Of a DNA stretch of 64,000 nt, positions 9,484-18,035 are shown in pieces. Source of the DNA: Gammaproteobacteria bacterium HGW-Gammaproteobacteria-13 (lineage in GTDB: Bacteria > Pseudomonadota > Gammaproteobacteria > Pseudomonadales > Pseudomonadaceae); assembly GCA_002840155.1 (NCBI GenBank), contig PGZH01000009.1, forward strand, positions 223,255-287,254. Direction: 5' to 3'. The notes beneath the pieces are model-generated. The model was not told where the DNA came from, did no database searches, and was given only the letters and a program-made list of their open reading frames with translations. Numbering within the stretch: position 1 is the stretch's first letter; each line of letters begins with the position of its first letter. The position numbers and the translations under genes are program-made.

Positions 9484-9510
9484 TTTGACCACCTTTAGCA
9501 CTAACCGTTC
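9484..9510 (-). promoter_or_regulatory. Candidate AlgU-type promoter of amrZ
   Basis: On the minus strand GAACGG (9510-9505) is followed after 16 bp by TCAAA (9488-9484), giving a predicted leader of about 65 nt before amrZ. amrZ is AlgU-dependent in P. aeruginosa. The -35 match is partial. Confidence 0.4.
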
Positions 9511-9688
9511 AGCCAGAAAGCCGCTTGATCGCGTGTGACTCTACAGTCGCGAGGTCGATAAATTGACGCCAATCGCGTGTCGCATTTTGCGTTGGATAAA
9601 GGCGTTATGCCAGCACCAGTCATCAGAAATGCGCCGTGCTGTGCAAAAAGCAAGGAAATTCGCCCGCGCGTAGAAAAAACTTCAAGCA

Positions 9689-9708
9689 ATGGTCACGTAA
9701 GTGTCACG
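9689..9708 (+). promoter_or_regulatory. Pho-box-like site upstream of phnC
   Basis: Direct GTCAC repeats 11 bp apart (GTCACGTAAGTGTCAC at 9692-9707) match the spacing and core of PhoB boxes (two CTGTCAT-like heptamers 11 bp apart). The site is about 100 bp upstream of phnC, the first gene of the phosphonate operon, so control by phosphate starvation through PhoB is likely. Confidence 0.6.
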
Positions 9709-9805
9709 GCCCATTAATCGGTCTGACACAGGATTTGCCTACCTTGGTCTACACCAGAAGGCGGCTGTTAGCCGCGGTGTAACCGCTAATAAAAGGAGGC
9801 ATTCC

Positions 9806-10642
9806 ATGAGCGCAGTGATCCGGGTTGAGAGCCTGAACAAAACGTTCGGCCGCAAGCAGGCGCTGTTTGATCTGGCGCTGTCCGTCGAACCCGGTGAAAT
9901 GGTGGCGCTGATCGGAGCCTCGGGCTCCGGCAAGTCGACCCTGCTGCGTCATGTTGCCGGCTTGGCCTGCTGCGACCGCAGCGGTGGTGGCAGCATTCAG
10001 GTGCTGGGCCGCGAAGTACAGGCCGCCGGCCGCTTGAATGGCGAAGTGCGTCGTCTGCGTGCCGACATCGGCTACATCTTCCAGCAGTTCAACCTAGTCG
10101 GCCGCCTTAGCGTGCTGCAGAACGTGCTGCTCGGTTGCCTGGGGCGCATGCCGCGCTGGCGAGGCACCCTCGGCCTGTTCAATGCCGAAGAAAAGCAGCG
10201 TGCGCTACAGGCTTTGGCCCGTGTGGGTCTGGCCGATCTGGCGCAGCAGCGCGCCTCGACCCTGTCTGGCGGCCAGCAGCAGCGTGTGGCGATTGCCCGC
10301 GCCCTGTGCCAGCGCGCCAAGGTAATCCTGGCCGACGAGCCGATTGCCTCGCTCGACCCTGAATCCGCGCGCAAGGTCATGCAGATTCTTGCCGACATCA
10401 ACCGCGAAGACGGCACCACCGTGGTGGTCACCCTGCATCAAGTCGACTACGCCATGCGCTATTGCCAGCGCGCCGTAGCGTTGAAAGCGGGGCGTATTCA
10501 TTACGACGGCGCGGCCGCCGAGCTGCACCCCAACTTCCTTAACGATCTTTACGGTGCCGAGCTGCTGGCCGAGCCGCAAACCGAAGAGAAGCCGCGCCGT
10601 GCGCGCAAGCCGAAAGTCCCGCTGGCTCTGGCCAAGGCCTGA
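9806..10642 (+). CDS. phnC: Phosphonate ABC transporter ATPase
   Basis: 278 residues from the ATG at 9806, with a strong AAAAGGAGG site. It carries Walker [10 protein letters not shown], the ABC signature [15 protein letters not shown], Walker B VILADEP, and an H-loop (TLHQVDYA) typical of PhnC. It energises uptake of phosphonates with PhnD and PhnE. It is the first gene of the phn operon and lies behind a Pho-box-like site. The last about 30 residues are basic ([11 protein letters not shown]). Confidence 0.95.
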   Translation: MSAVIRVESLNKTFGRKQALFDLALSVEPGEMVALIGASGSGKSTLLRHVAGLACCDRSGGGSIQVLGREVQAAGRLNGEVRRLRADIGYIFQQFNLVGRLSVLQNVLLGCLGRMPRWRGTLGLFNAEEKQRALQALARVGLADLAQQRASTLSGGQQQRVAIARALCQRAKVILADEPIASLDPESARKVMQILADINREDGTTVVVTLHQVDYAMRYCQRAVALKAGRIHYDGAAAELHPNFLNDLYGAELLAEPQTEEKPRRARKPKVPLALAKA

Positions 10643-10698
10643 GCTGCTTCCCCGTTATGCCAACCCCTGTATGTCCATCTGCACTAGGAGTGCTTTGC

Positions 10699-11703
10699 AT
10701 GTTCAAACGTATCAGTCGCGTTCTCGCCGCGTCCACGCTGCTGGCCGGCTCGGTTCTGGGCGCTGCCCAGGCCGCTGAGCAGGAAGTCAATTTCGGCATC
10801 ATCTCCACCGAGTCTTCGCAAAACCTGAAAAGTATGTGGGACCCCTTCCTGGCGGACATGAGCCAGCAGACCGGCCTGAAGATCAAAGCCTTCTTCGCCC
10901 CTGACTATGCCGGGATCATCCAGGGCATGCGTTTCGACAAGGTCGACATGGCCTGGTACGGCAACAAGGCCGCGATGGAAGCGGTGGACCGCGCCGGTGG
11001 GCAGATCTTCGCCCAGACCGTCGCCGCCAACGGCACCCAGGGCTATTACAGCCTGATGGTGGCGCACAAGGACAGCCCGATCAATTCGATCGAAGACATG
11101 CTGAAAAACGCCAAGACCCTGACCTTCGCCAACGGCGATCCGAACTCCACCTCGGGCTATCTGGTGCCGGGCTACTACGTGTTCGCGCAGAACAATGCCG
11201 ACGCCAACAAGATCTTCAAGCGCGCGCTTAACGGCAGCCATGAAGTCAACGCCCTGTCGGTGGCCAACAAGCAGGTCGATGTCGGCACCTTCAACAGCGA
11301 AGGCATGGAGCGTCTGGAAGTGACTGCGCCGGACAAGGCCGCTCAGCTGAAAGTGATCTGGACCTCGCCGCTGATTCCATCCGACCCGATGGTATGGCGC
11401 AAGAACCTGGACGACGCCACCAAGAACAAGCTGCGCGAATTCTTTATGACCTACGGCGATCAGCCAGCCGAGCAGAAAGTGCTTGAAGGTCTGCAGTGGG
11501 CCAAGTTCAAGGCTTCCGATGACGATCAGCTGCTGCCGATCCGCCAGCTGGAACTGTTCAAGAAGCGCACCGAAGTGGCTAACAACGAAAAGCTGAATGC
11601 CGCCGACAAGCAGGCTCAGCTCAAGGAGCTGGATGCCGAGCTGGCCAAGCTGGAAAAACGCATGGCTGAAATCGCCAAGCAGAGCCCTGCCAGCGCTGGT
11701 TAA
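10699..11703 (+). CDS. phnD: Phosphonate-binding periplasmic protein
   Basis: 334 residues from the ATG at 10699 (TAGGAG site). A signal peptide ends near GAAQAAE, followed by the PhnD-type binding fold (NFGIISTESSQNLKSMWDP, FAPDYAGIIQGM, DMAWYGNKAAMEA, and FANGDPNSTSGYLVP lining the phosphonate pocket). The C-terminal about 50 residues form a charged helix (ADKQAQLKELDAELAKLEKR). It delivers phosphonates to PhnCE. A hairpin terminator follows the stop and probably lowers expression of later genes relative to phnCD. Confidence 0.95.
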   Translation: MFKRISRVLAASTLLAGSVLGAAQAAEQEVNFGIISTESSQNLKSMWDPFLADMSQQTGLKIKAFFAPDYAGIIQGMRFDKVDMAWYGNKAAMEAVDRAGGQIFAQTVAANGTQGYYSLMVAHKDSPINSIEDMLKNAKTLTFANGDPNSTSGYLVPGYYVFAQNNADANKIFKRALNGSHEVNALSVANKQVDVGTFNSEGMERLEVTAPDKAAQLKVIWTSPLIPSDPMVWRKNLDDATKNKLREFFMTYGDQPAEQKVLEGLQWAKFKASDDDQLLPIRQLELFKKRTEVANNEKLNAADKQAQLKELDAELAKLEKRMAEIAKQSPASAG

Positions 11704-11713
11704 TCGCAGTTCT

Positions 11714-11741
11714 CGACCCGCCGCCCACGGCGGGTCGTTTT
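11714..11741 (+). terminator. Attenuating hairpin between phnD and phnE
   Basis: CGACCCGCCG-CCCA-CGGCGGGTCG followed by TTTTCTT, 10 bp after phnD. Inside an operon it would act as a partial terminator or as a 3' stabiliser of the phnCD mRNA. Confidence 0.75.
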
Positions 11742-11769
11742 CTTCTGCCGCTTGATTCGAGATGTTGTT

Positions 11770-12564
11770 ATGACCACTTTGACCACCGCACCCACGCCCG
11801 ACCTGATTGCCAAGCGTTCCTGGCTGCAGCTGATCGGCTGGGGGCTGTTCTTCGTTGTGTTGGCCTGGTCCTGGCAGGGCGCGGAGATGAATCCGCTGGC
11901 GCTGATCCGCGACTCCAGCAACATGGCGACCTTTGCCGCGGACTTCTTTCCGCCCGATTTCAGCAACTGGGAGCTGTACCTCAAGGAGATGATCGTTACC
12001 GTGCAGATCGCCTTGTGGGGCACGGTGCTGGCGATTGTTCTGGCTATCCCGCTGGGCATTCTCTGCTCGGAAAACATCGTGCCGTGGTGGGTTTACCAGC
12101 CGATTCGCCGGGTGATGGACGCCTGCCGTTCGATCAATGAAATGGTCTTCGCCATGCTCTTTGTGGTGGCGGTTGGCCTGGGTCCATTCGCCGGGGTACT
12201 GGCGCTGTTTATCGGCACCACCGGGGTGCTGGCCAAACTCTTTGCCGAGGCGGTCGAGGCCATCGATCCCGGCCCGGTTGAAGGCGTACGCGCCACCGGC
12301 GCCAGCGCGCTGCAGGAAGTCATCTACGGGGTGATTCCGCAGGTTCTGCCGCTGTGGATTTCCTACTCGTTGTACCGCTTCGAATCCAACGTGCGCTCGG
12401 CCACTGTGGTCGGCATGGTCGGTGCCGGCGGTATCGGGGTGATTCTCTGGGAAGCGATTCGCGGCTTCCAGTTTGCCCAGACCTGCGCCTTGCTGATCGT
12501 GATCATCCTGGTGGTCAGCCTGCTGGACATCATCTCGCAGCGCTTGCGCAAACAATTTATCTGA
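11770..12564 (+). CDS. phnE: Phosphonate ABC transporter permease
   Basis: 264 residues from the ATG at 11770. It has several membrane helices and the binding-protein-dependent permease EAA-type loop ([34 protein letters not shown]) that contacts PhnC. It forms the inner-membrane channel of the phosphonate importer. The ribosome site is weak. A single phnE is present; no second permease gene is seen. Confidence 0.94.
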   Translation: MTTLTTAPTPDLIAKRSWLQLIGWGLFFVVLAWSWQGAEMNPLALIRDSSNMATFAADFFPPDFSNWELYLKEMIVTVQIALWGTVLAIVLAIPLGILCSENIVPWWVYQPIRRVMDACRSINEMVFAMLFVVAVGLGPFAGVLALFIGTTGVLAKLFAEAVEAIDPGPVEGVRATGASALQEVIYGVIPQVLPLWISYSLYRFESNVRSATVVGMVGAGGIGVILWEAIRGFQFAQTCALLIVIILVVSLLDIISQRLRKQFI

Positions 12565-12572
12565 CGGAGAGC

Positions 12573-12596
12573 GGGCATCTGCGGATGCCCTTTTTT
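12573..12596 (+). terminator. Intrinsic terminator just before phnF
   Basis: GGGCAT-CTGCGG-ATGCCC followed directly by TTTTTT. Only 4 nt separate it from the phnF start codon, and it separates a GGAGAG sequence (12566-12571) from that start. Confidence 0.8.
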
Positions 12597-12600
12597 AGCC

Positions 12601-13305
12601 ATGCACTTGTCTAGACAACCTGAGCCGCTGTACCGCGAACTGGCCGCAGTGCTGCGCGATGAGCTGCAGCGCATGAGCCCCGGTGATTACCTGCCGGCCG
12701 AGGTGCAGCTGGCCGCGCGCTTTGCGGTCAACCGCCACACCCTGCGCCGCGCGGTGGATGAGCTGGTGCTTGAGGGCCGCTTGCTGCGCCAGCAGGGCAA
12801 GGGCACGCGGGTGTTGGCCAAGCCGTTGATCTACCAGATGCAGGCCGGCAGTGCCTACAGCGCCTCGCTCTCGGCGCTTGGCCACAAGGTTGAGGCGCAA
12901 TTGCTGGAAAGCCGCCTGCGCCCGGCCGCATGTGAGGAGCGCGAATACCTGCAGCTGGCCAGTGGTGCGCAACTGTTGGAGCTGAGCACTTTGCGCCTGA
13001 TTGAAGGCCAGCCGGTGAGCCTGATCCGGCATGCCTTCAGCATCGAATATGCCGAGCTGCTCGCCGACTACCAGGGCGGCTCGCTGCGCCAGTACCTCAG
13101 TCAGCGCGGCCTGCCGTTGACTCGCACCTTCAGCCTGATCGGCGCGCGCCTGCCCAGCCGTGATGAGGCCGCGCGCCTGCTGATGCCCCGGCATGCGCCG
13201 CTGCTTAGCGTGCAAACCCTTTCCCGCGATCTGGCCGGACGGCCGGTGGAGCTGTCGTTATCGACCAGCCGCGCCGACCGCTTCCAGTACCAGCTCGCCC
13301 TTTGA
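12601..13305 (+). CDS. phnF: GntR/HutC-family regulator PhnF
   Basis: 234 residues with an N-terminal winged helix (LYRELAAVLRDELQRM, FAVNRHTLRRAVDELVLEGRLLRQQGKGTRVL) and a C-terminal UTRA ligand-binding domain (LELSTLRLIEGQPVSLIRHAF, LPSRDEAARLLMP). It is likely the repressor or sensor of the C-P lyase genes. The ATG has no adjacent Shine-Dalgarno because a terminator hairpin ends 4 nt before it; the GGAG at 12566 might act if the hairpin folds. It lies 13 bp before phnG. Confidence 0.92.
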   Translation: MHLSRQPEPLYRELAAVLRDELQRMSPGDYLPAEVQLAARFAVNRHTLRRAVDELVLEGRLLRQQGKGTRVLAKPLIYQMQAGSAYSASLSALGHKVEAQLLESRLRPAACEEREYLQLASGAQLLELSTLRLIEGQPVSLIRHAFSIEYAELLADYQGGSLRQYLSQRGLPLTRTFSLIGARLPSRDEAARLLMPRHAPLLSVQTLSRDLAGRPVELSLSTSRADRFQYQLAL

Positions 13306-13318
13306 TGGAGGCTTGTTG

Positions 13319-13795
13319 ATGAACCGCGCACGACCGCAAAGCAACCTGCTGCACAGCGACCCGCAGATCGCCACCCGCCAGCGCTGGATGGGCGTACTCG
13401 CCCGCGCCGGCGGTCAATTGGCGGCTTATGAGTCGGCGTTGAAGGAAGCCGAGTACCGCCTGATCCGTGCCCCGGAAATCGGCATGACCCTGGTGCGCGG
13501 GCGTATGGGCGGCACCGGCAGCCCGTTCAACCTTGGCGAGATGAGCGTGACCCGCTGCGTGGTGCGCCTGGCCGATGGCCGCACCGGTTACAGCTACGTG
13601 AGCGGCCGCGACAAGCAGCACGCCGAACTGGCGGCCCTGGCCGACGCGCATTTGCAGGGTGCCGAACAGCCGCATTGGCTAAGCCGGCTGATCGAACCCC
13701 TGGCAGCCGTGCAACAGGCGCAACAGGCGGCCAAGGCCGCAGAAACCGCAACCACCCAGGTGGAATTCTTCACCCTGGTCAGAGGAGAAGACTGA
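13319..13795 (+). CDS. phnG: C-P lyase core subunit PhnG
   Basis: 158 residues from the ATG at 13319 (GGAGG 7 nt upstream). The PhnG family motif region RQRWMGVLARA and GEMSVTRCVVRLADGRTGYSYVSGRDKQHAELAALADA are conserved. PhnG is part of the PhnGHIJ complex, which displaces adenine from ATP with methylphosphonate. The stop overlaps the phnH start (TGATG). Confidence 0.95.
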   Translation: MNRARPQSNLLHSDPQIATRQRWMGVLARAGGQLAAYESALKEAEYRLIRAPEIGMTLVRGRMGGTGSPFNLGEMSVTRCVVRLADGRTGYSYVSGRDKQHAELAALADAHLQGAEQPHWLSRLIEPLAAVQQAQQAAKAAETATTQVEFFTLVRGED

Positions 13796-14406
13796 TGAAC
13801 GCGGCGAATAGCTCGCAATGGCTGCAACCGGCCTTCAATGACCCAGTGCTGGATGCGCAGACCAGCTTCCGCAGCGCCCTCAAGGCCCTGGCCGAGCCTG
13901 GTCTTGCGCAACCGCTGAACCGCGCCCTGGCCCTGGAAAACCTGCATCCGGCGACCTACGCCCTGTGCCTGGCGTTTCTCGATGGCGACACGCCGCTGTG
14001 GCTGGCGCCGCGTTTCGATACGCCGGCAATTCGCGCCAACCTGTCGTTCCACTGCGGCTGCCCGATTGTCGCCGAGCGTGAGCTGGCGCTGTTCGCTCTG
14101 CTCGATGAGCGCGAGCTGGCCGACCTGTCGGCCTTCGACAATGGCAGTGAGCGTTATCCGGACCAGTCCTGCACCTTGCTGATTCAGCTCGATGCGTTGA
14201 GCGGCGGGCCGGCATTGCGCTGGCGCGGACCTGGGATCAAGGACGTGCGCAGCGTCGAGCTGCCGCTGCCGGCGGTGTTCTGGCAGCAGCGCCAGGCGCG
14301 CAGCGCCTTTCCCCGTGGCCTGGATGCTTTCTTCGCCGCCGGCGATCAGGTCATCGGCCTGCCGCGCAGCACCCGCGTGCTGGTCAATGCCGAGGAGGCT
14401 GCCTGA
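13795..14406 (+). CDS. phnH: C-P lyase core subunit PhnH
   Basis: 203 residues. The start overlaps the phnG stop and the stop overlaps the phnI start. Family features are LQPAFNDPVLDAQTSFRSALKALAEPG at the N terminus and GPGIKDVRSVELP in the core. PhnH binds to the PhnGIJ core and is needed for the phosphonate triphosphate-forming step. Confidence 0.95.
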   Translation: MNAANSSQWLQPAFNDPVLDAQTSFRSALKALAEPGLAQPLNRALALENLHPATYALCLAFLDGDTPLWLAPRFDTPAIRANLSFHCGCPIVAERELALFALLDERELADLSAFDNGSERYPDQSCTLLIQLDALSGGPALRWRGPGIKDVRSVELPLPAVFWQQRQARSAFPRGLDAFFAAGDQVIGLPRSTRVLVNAEEAA

Positions 14407-15497
14407 TGTACGTCGCCGTTAAAGGTGGCGAACGCGCCATCGACAATGCCCATCTGCTACTGGCGAAGAAGCGCCGTGGCGATACCTCCATTCCCGAACT
14501 TAGTGTCGAGCAGGTGCGCGAGCAGATGCCGCTGGCTGTGGCGCGGGTGATGAGCGAAGGCTCGCTGTATGACCCGCAACTGGCCGCCCTGGCGATCAAA
14601 CAGGCGGCCGGCGACTTGATGGAGGCGATCTTCCTGCTGCGCGCCTACCGCACCACGCTGCCGCGTTTCGGTGCCAGCGCTGCACTGGAGACCACGCAGA
14701 TGCAGCTGACCCGGCGCATCTCGGCGACCTTCAAAGACCTGCCCGGCGGCCAGTTGCTTGGCCCGACCTTCGACTACAGCCACCGCCTGCTGGATTTCGC
14801 GCTGTTAGCCGAGGGCGAGCAGCCAGGGCCACAGATCGACCCGCAGGCTGAACTGTCGCCGTGCCCACGGGTGCTGGATTTTCTCGCCGACGAAGGCCTG
14901 ATGGTCCGCGAGGCGGATGATGGCGCAGCGGTGGCGGATATCACCCGCGAACCGCTGGACTTCCCCGCCAGCCGCGCCCAGCGCTTGCAGGCCCTGGCCC
15001 GAGGCGATGAAGGCTTTTTGTTAGCGCTGGGCTATTCCACCCAGCGCGGCTACGGGCGCAATCACCCCTTTGCCGGGGAGATTCGCATCGGCGAGGTCGA
15101 GGTCTGGCTGGAGCCGGAAGAACTCGGCTTCGCCGTGCCGCTGGGCGATATCGAAGTGACCGAGTGCGAGATGGTCAACCAGTTCGTTGGCGAGAGTGCC
15201 GAGCAGGCGCAGTTCACCCGTGGTTACGGCCTGGCCTTTGGCTATGGCGAGCGCAAGGCCATGGGCATGGCCCTGGTTGACCGCTCGCTGCGTGCGGCGG
15301 AGTACGCCGAGGAAGTCGAAGGCCCGGCGCAGCAGGAAGAGTTCGTGCTGATGCACTGCGACAACGTCGAGGCCGCCGGCTTCGTCTCGCACCTGAAATT
15401 GCCGCACTACGTCGACTTCCAATCCGAGCTGGAGCTGATCCGCAAACTGCGTAAGCAGGCCAGCGAGCAGCCCGCCGCCGAGGAGCAACGCGCATGA
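14406..15497 (+). CDS. phnI: C-P lyase core subunit PhnI
   Basis: 363 residues beginning MYVAVKGGERAIDNAH, with SEGSLYDPQLAALAIKQA and GYGLAFGYGERKAMGMALVDR as conserved blocks. PhnI has nucleosidase activity and, with GHJ, forms alpha-D-ribose 1-methylphosphonate 5-triphosphate. It overlaps phnH by 1 nt and phnJ by 4 nt, so expression is translationally coupled. Confidence 0.96.
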   Translation: MYVAVKGGERAIDNAHLLLAKKRRGDTSIPELSVEQVREQMPLAVARVMSEGSLYDPQLAALAIKQAAGDLMEAIFLLRAYRTTLPRFGASAALETTQMQLTRRISATFKDLPGGQLLGPTFDYSHRLLDFALLAEGEQPGPQIDPQAELSPCPRVLDFLADEGLMVREADDGAAVADITREPLDFPASRAQRLQALARGDEGFLLALGYSTQRGYGRNHPFAGEIRIGEVEVWLEPEELGFAVPLGDIEVTECEMVNQFVGESAEQAQFTRGYGLAFGYGERKAMGMALVDRSLRAAEYAEEVEGPAQQEEFVLMHCDNVEAAGFVSHLKLPHYVDFQSELELIRKLRKQASEQPAAEEQRA

Positions 15498-16372
15498 ATG
15501 CCCAGGCCCAAACGCAGTATGCAACTGAGGTCGGCTATAACTTCGCCTACCTCGACGAACAGACGAAAAGAATGATCCGCCGTGGCCTGCTCAAGGCCGT
15601 GGCGATTCCCGGTTATCAGGTGCCGTTCGGTGGTCGCGAGATGCCGCTGCCCTATGGCTGGGGCACCGGCGGCATGCAGCTGACTGCCGCGATTCTCGGC
15701 GCTGACGATGTGCTTAAGGTGATCGACCAGGGCGCGGATGACACCACCAACGCGGTGTCTATCCGCCGCTTCTTCGCCCGCACTGCCGGCGTCAAAACCA
15801 CCACCCGCACGCCCGAAGCAACGGTGATCCAGACCCGTCACCGCATCCCAGAAACACCGCTGAGCGGCGATCAGATCATGGTCTACCAGGTACCGATCCC
15901 TGAGCCGCTGCGCTTTATCGAACCCTCGGAAACCGAGACCCGCACCATGCATGCGCTGGAAGACTACGGCGTGATGCACGTGAAGCTGTACGAGGACATC
16001 GCCACCTTCGGCCATATCGCCACCAGCTACGCCTACCCGGTGACGGTGGATGAGCGCTACGTGATGGACCCATCGCCGATCCCCAAATTCGACAACCCCA
16101 AGCTGCATATGAGCCCGGCGCTGATGCTGTTCGGTGCCGGCCGTGAGAAGCGCCTGTATGCCGTGCCGCCCTACACCCAGGTGGTCAGTCTGGACTTCGC
16201 CGATCACCCATTCGAGATCCAGCGCTGGGACGAGTGCTGCGCCTTCTGCGGCAGTCAGGATTCCTACCTGGACGAGCTGATCGTCGACGACGCCGGGACC
16301 AAGCGGTTTGTCTGCTCTGACACCGACTACTGCATGCAACGCCGTGACCTTGAAGAGGAGGGCGAGCAATGA
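15494..16372 (+). CDS. phnJ: C-P lyase PhnJ (radical SAM)
   Basis: 292 residues. The C-terminal half carries the cysteines of the catalytic site (DECCAFCGSQDSYLDE and FVCSDTDYCMQRRDLE), which bind the 4Fe-4S cluster and supply the radical-bearing cysteine. PhnJ cleaves the C-P bond of ribose-1-phosphonate 5-phosphate, releasing the alkane. It overlaps phnI and phnK by 4 nt each. Confidence 0.96.
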   Translation: MNAQAQTQYATEVGYNFAYLDEQTKRMIRRGLLKAVAIPGYQVPFGGREMPLPYGWGTGGMQLTAAILGADDVLKVIDQGADDTTNAVSIRRFFARTAGVKTTTRTPEATVIQTRHRIPETPLSGDQIMVYQVPIPEPLRFIEPSETETRTMHALEDYGVMHVKLYEDIATFGHIATSYAYPVTVDERYVMDPSPIPKFDNPKLHMSPALMLFGAGREKRLYAVPPYTQVVSLDFADHPFEIQRWDECCAFCGSQDSYLDELIVDDAGTKRFVCSDTDYCMQRRDLEEEGEQ

Positions 16373-17178
16373 GTGCTGCCGAAAAGTTGCACCTGCACAA
16401 CGAAACGGCGCAGCCGCTGTTTAGCGTGCGTGACCTGACCCGCCTGTACGGCCTGGAGAAGGGCTGCCAGGGCGTGTCCTTTGATCTGTATCCGGGTGAG
16501 GTCTTGGGTATTGTCGGCGAGTCCGGTTCGGGCAAGTCGACCCTGCTCAGCCTGCTCTCCGGGCGCTGTCCGCCGGATCGCGGCACGGTCAGCTACCGCG
16601 ACACAACCGGCAACTGGGTTGATCTGTACAGCGCCAGCGAAGCGCAGCGGCGCACCCTGCTGCGCACCGAGTGGGGCTTTGTCGAGCAGAACCCGCGTGA
16701 CGGCCTGCGCATGGGCGTATCGGCCGGGGCGAATATCGGCGAACGGCTGATGGCCCAGGGCGTGCGCCATTACGGCGAGCTGCGCGCGGCCGGCATCGAC
16801 TGGTTGAAACAGGTGGAGATCGACCCGCTACGTATCGACGACCTGCCGCGCACCTTCTCCGGCGGCATGCAGCAGCGTTTGCAGATCGCCCGCAACCTGG
16901 TGTCCAGCCCACGGCTGATCTTTATGGATGAGCCTACCGGCGGCCTCGATGTATCGGTGCAGGCGCGCCTGCTCGACCTGCTGCGCGGCCTGGTGCGCGA
17001 GCTGGACCTGGCGGTGGTGATCGTCACCCACGACCTGGCCGTGGCGCGCTTGCTGGCGGACCGGTTGATGGTGATGCGCCGCTCCCATGTGGTCGAGGCC
17101 GGTCTCACCGACCAGATTCTCGATGACCCGCAGCATCCCTATTCGCAGTTGCTGGTGTCGTCGGTGTTGCAGCCCTAG
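16369..17178 (+). CDS. phnK: C-P lyase ABC-type ATPase PhnK
   Basis: 269 residues with Walker A GESGSGKST, signature FSGGMQQRLQIARNL, Walker B LIFMDEP and a switch His in VIVTHDLA. There is no membrane partner; PhnK dimers bind the PhnGHIJ core. The C terminus resembles the dipeptide-transporter ATPases (DDPQHPYSQLL). It is followed by a 143-bp spacer holding a BOX-like repeat. Confidence 0.95.
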   Translation: MSAAEKLHLHNETAQPLFSVRDLTRLYGLEKGCQGVSFDLYPGEVLGIVGESGSGKSTLLSLLSGRCPPDRGTVSYRDTTGNWVDLYSASEAQRRTLLRTEWGFVEQNPRDGLRMGVSAGANIGERLMAQGVRHYGELRAAGIDWLKQVEIDPLRIDDLPRTFSGGMQQRLQIARNLVSSPRLIFMDEPTGGLDVSVQARLLDLLRGLVRELDLAVVIVTHDLAVARLLADRLMVMRRSHVVEAGLTDQILDDPQHPYSQLLVSSVLQP

Positions 17179-17195
17179 TTCAGGCATGTGGCTGG

Positions 17196-17270
17196 GTAGG
17201 GTGGATGACGCTCTTTTCATCCACCAACGTGCCGCCATCGGTGGATGGATAAAGCGCCATCCACCCTACG
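17196..17270. repeat. BOX-like palindromic repeat A, copy 1 (GTAGGGTGGATG family)
   Basis: GTAGGGTGGATG at the left end pairs with CATCCACCCTAC at the right end, with internal TCATCCACC/GGTGGATG arms: a 75-nt imperfect hairpin inside the phn operon. Related copies lie at 27549-27623 and 51386-51463. Confidence 0.88.
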
Positions 17271-17321
17271 AAACGGCTCTCGCGCCGGATCACACCCGTT
17301 CGCATGAAGCTCGAGGTTTAT

Positions 17322-18035
17322 ATGAATACGCTTATCGAAGTCAGCGGCCTTAGCAAGACCTTCACCCTGCATCAGCAGCACGGCGTGGTGCTGAATGTGT
17401 TGAGCGGGCTGCATTTTAGTGTGCGCGCCGGCGAGTGCCTGGTGCTGCACGGTCAATCCGGCGCCGGCAAATCGACCTTGCTGCGCACCCTGTACGGCAA
17501 CTACTTGGCCGCCGGCGGCAGCATTCGTGTGCTGCACAACGGCGAATGGGTCGAGCTGGTCGGCGCCGAACCGCGCCAGGTGCTGGCGGTACGCCGGCAG
17601 ACCCTGGGCTATGTCAGCCAGTTTCTGCGGGTGATTCCCCGTGTCGCCACCCTAGATGTGGTGATGGAACCGGCCCTGGCCCGTGGCTGGAGCAAGGCGG
17701 ACGCCGAGGCGCGGGCGAAAAGCCTGCTAAGCCGGCTGAATATCCCCCAGGCCCTGTGGCAGCTGGCCCCCGGCACCTTCTCCGGCGGCGAGCAGCAGCG
17801 GGTGAATATTGCCCGCGGCTTTATGGTCGCCTGGCCGCTGATGCTGCTGGATGAACCCACCGCCTCCCTGGACGACGCCAACCGCCAGGTGGTGCTGGAG
17901 CTGATCGATGAAGCCAAGGCCGCCGGCAGCGCGCTGATCGGCATCTTCCACGACCGCGCCGCCCGTGAGGCGGTGGCTGATCGCTTTCTTGATATGAGCG
18001 CTGCGGCGCAGCAGGAGTATGTATATGCCGGTTGA
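17322..18035 (+). CDS. phnL: C-P lyase ABC-type ATPase PhnL
   Basis: 237 residues from the ATG at 17322 (CGAGG upstream; an in-frame ATG at 17304 is the alternative). Walker A is GQSGAGKST, the signature FSGGEQQRVNIARGF, Walker B LMLLDEPTAS and the switch IFHDRA. It is a second cytosolic ATPase that stacks on PhnK in the C-P lyase assembly. The stop overlaps the phnM start by 11 nt. Confidence 0.94.
   Translation: MNTLIEVSGLSKTFTLHQQHGVVLNVLSGLHFSVRAGECLVLHGQSGAGKSTLLRTLYGNYLAAGGSIRVLHNGEWVELVGAEPRQVLAVRRQTLGYVSQFLRVIPRVATLDVVMEPALARGWSKADAEARAKSLLSRLNIPQALWQLAPGTFSGGEQQRVNIARGFMVAWPLMLLDEPTASLDDANRQVVLELIDEAKAAGSALIGIFHDRAAREAVADRFLDMSAAAQQEYVYAG

Noticed and set aside
10684-12555. Long minus-strand open frame (623 codons) opposite phnD/phnE
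   Set aside because: Antisense shadow of recognised phn genes; no ribosome site or domain.
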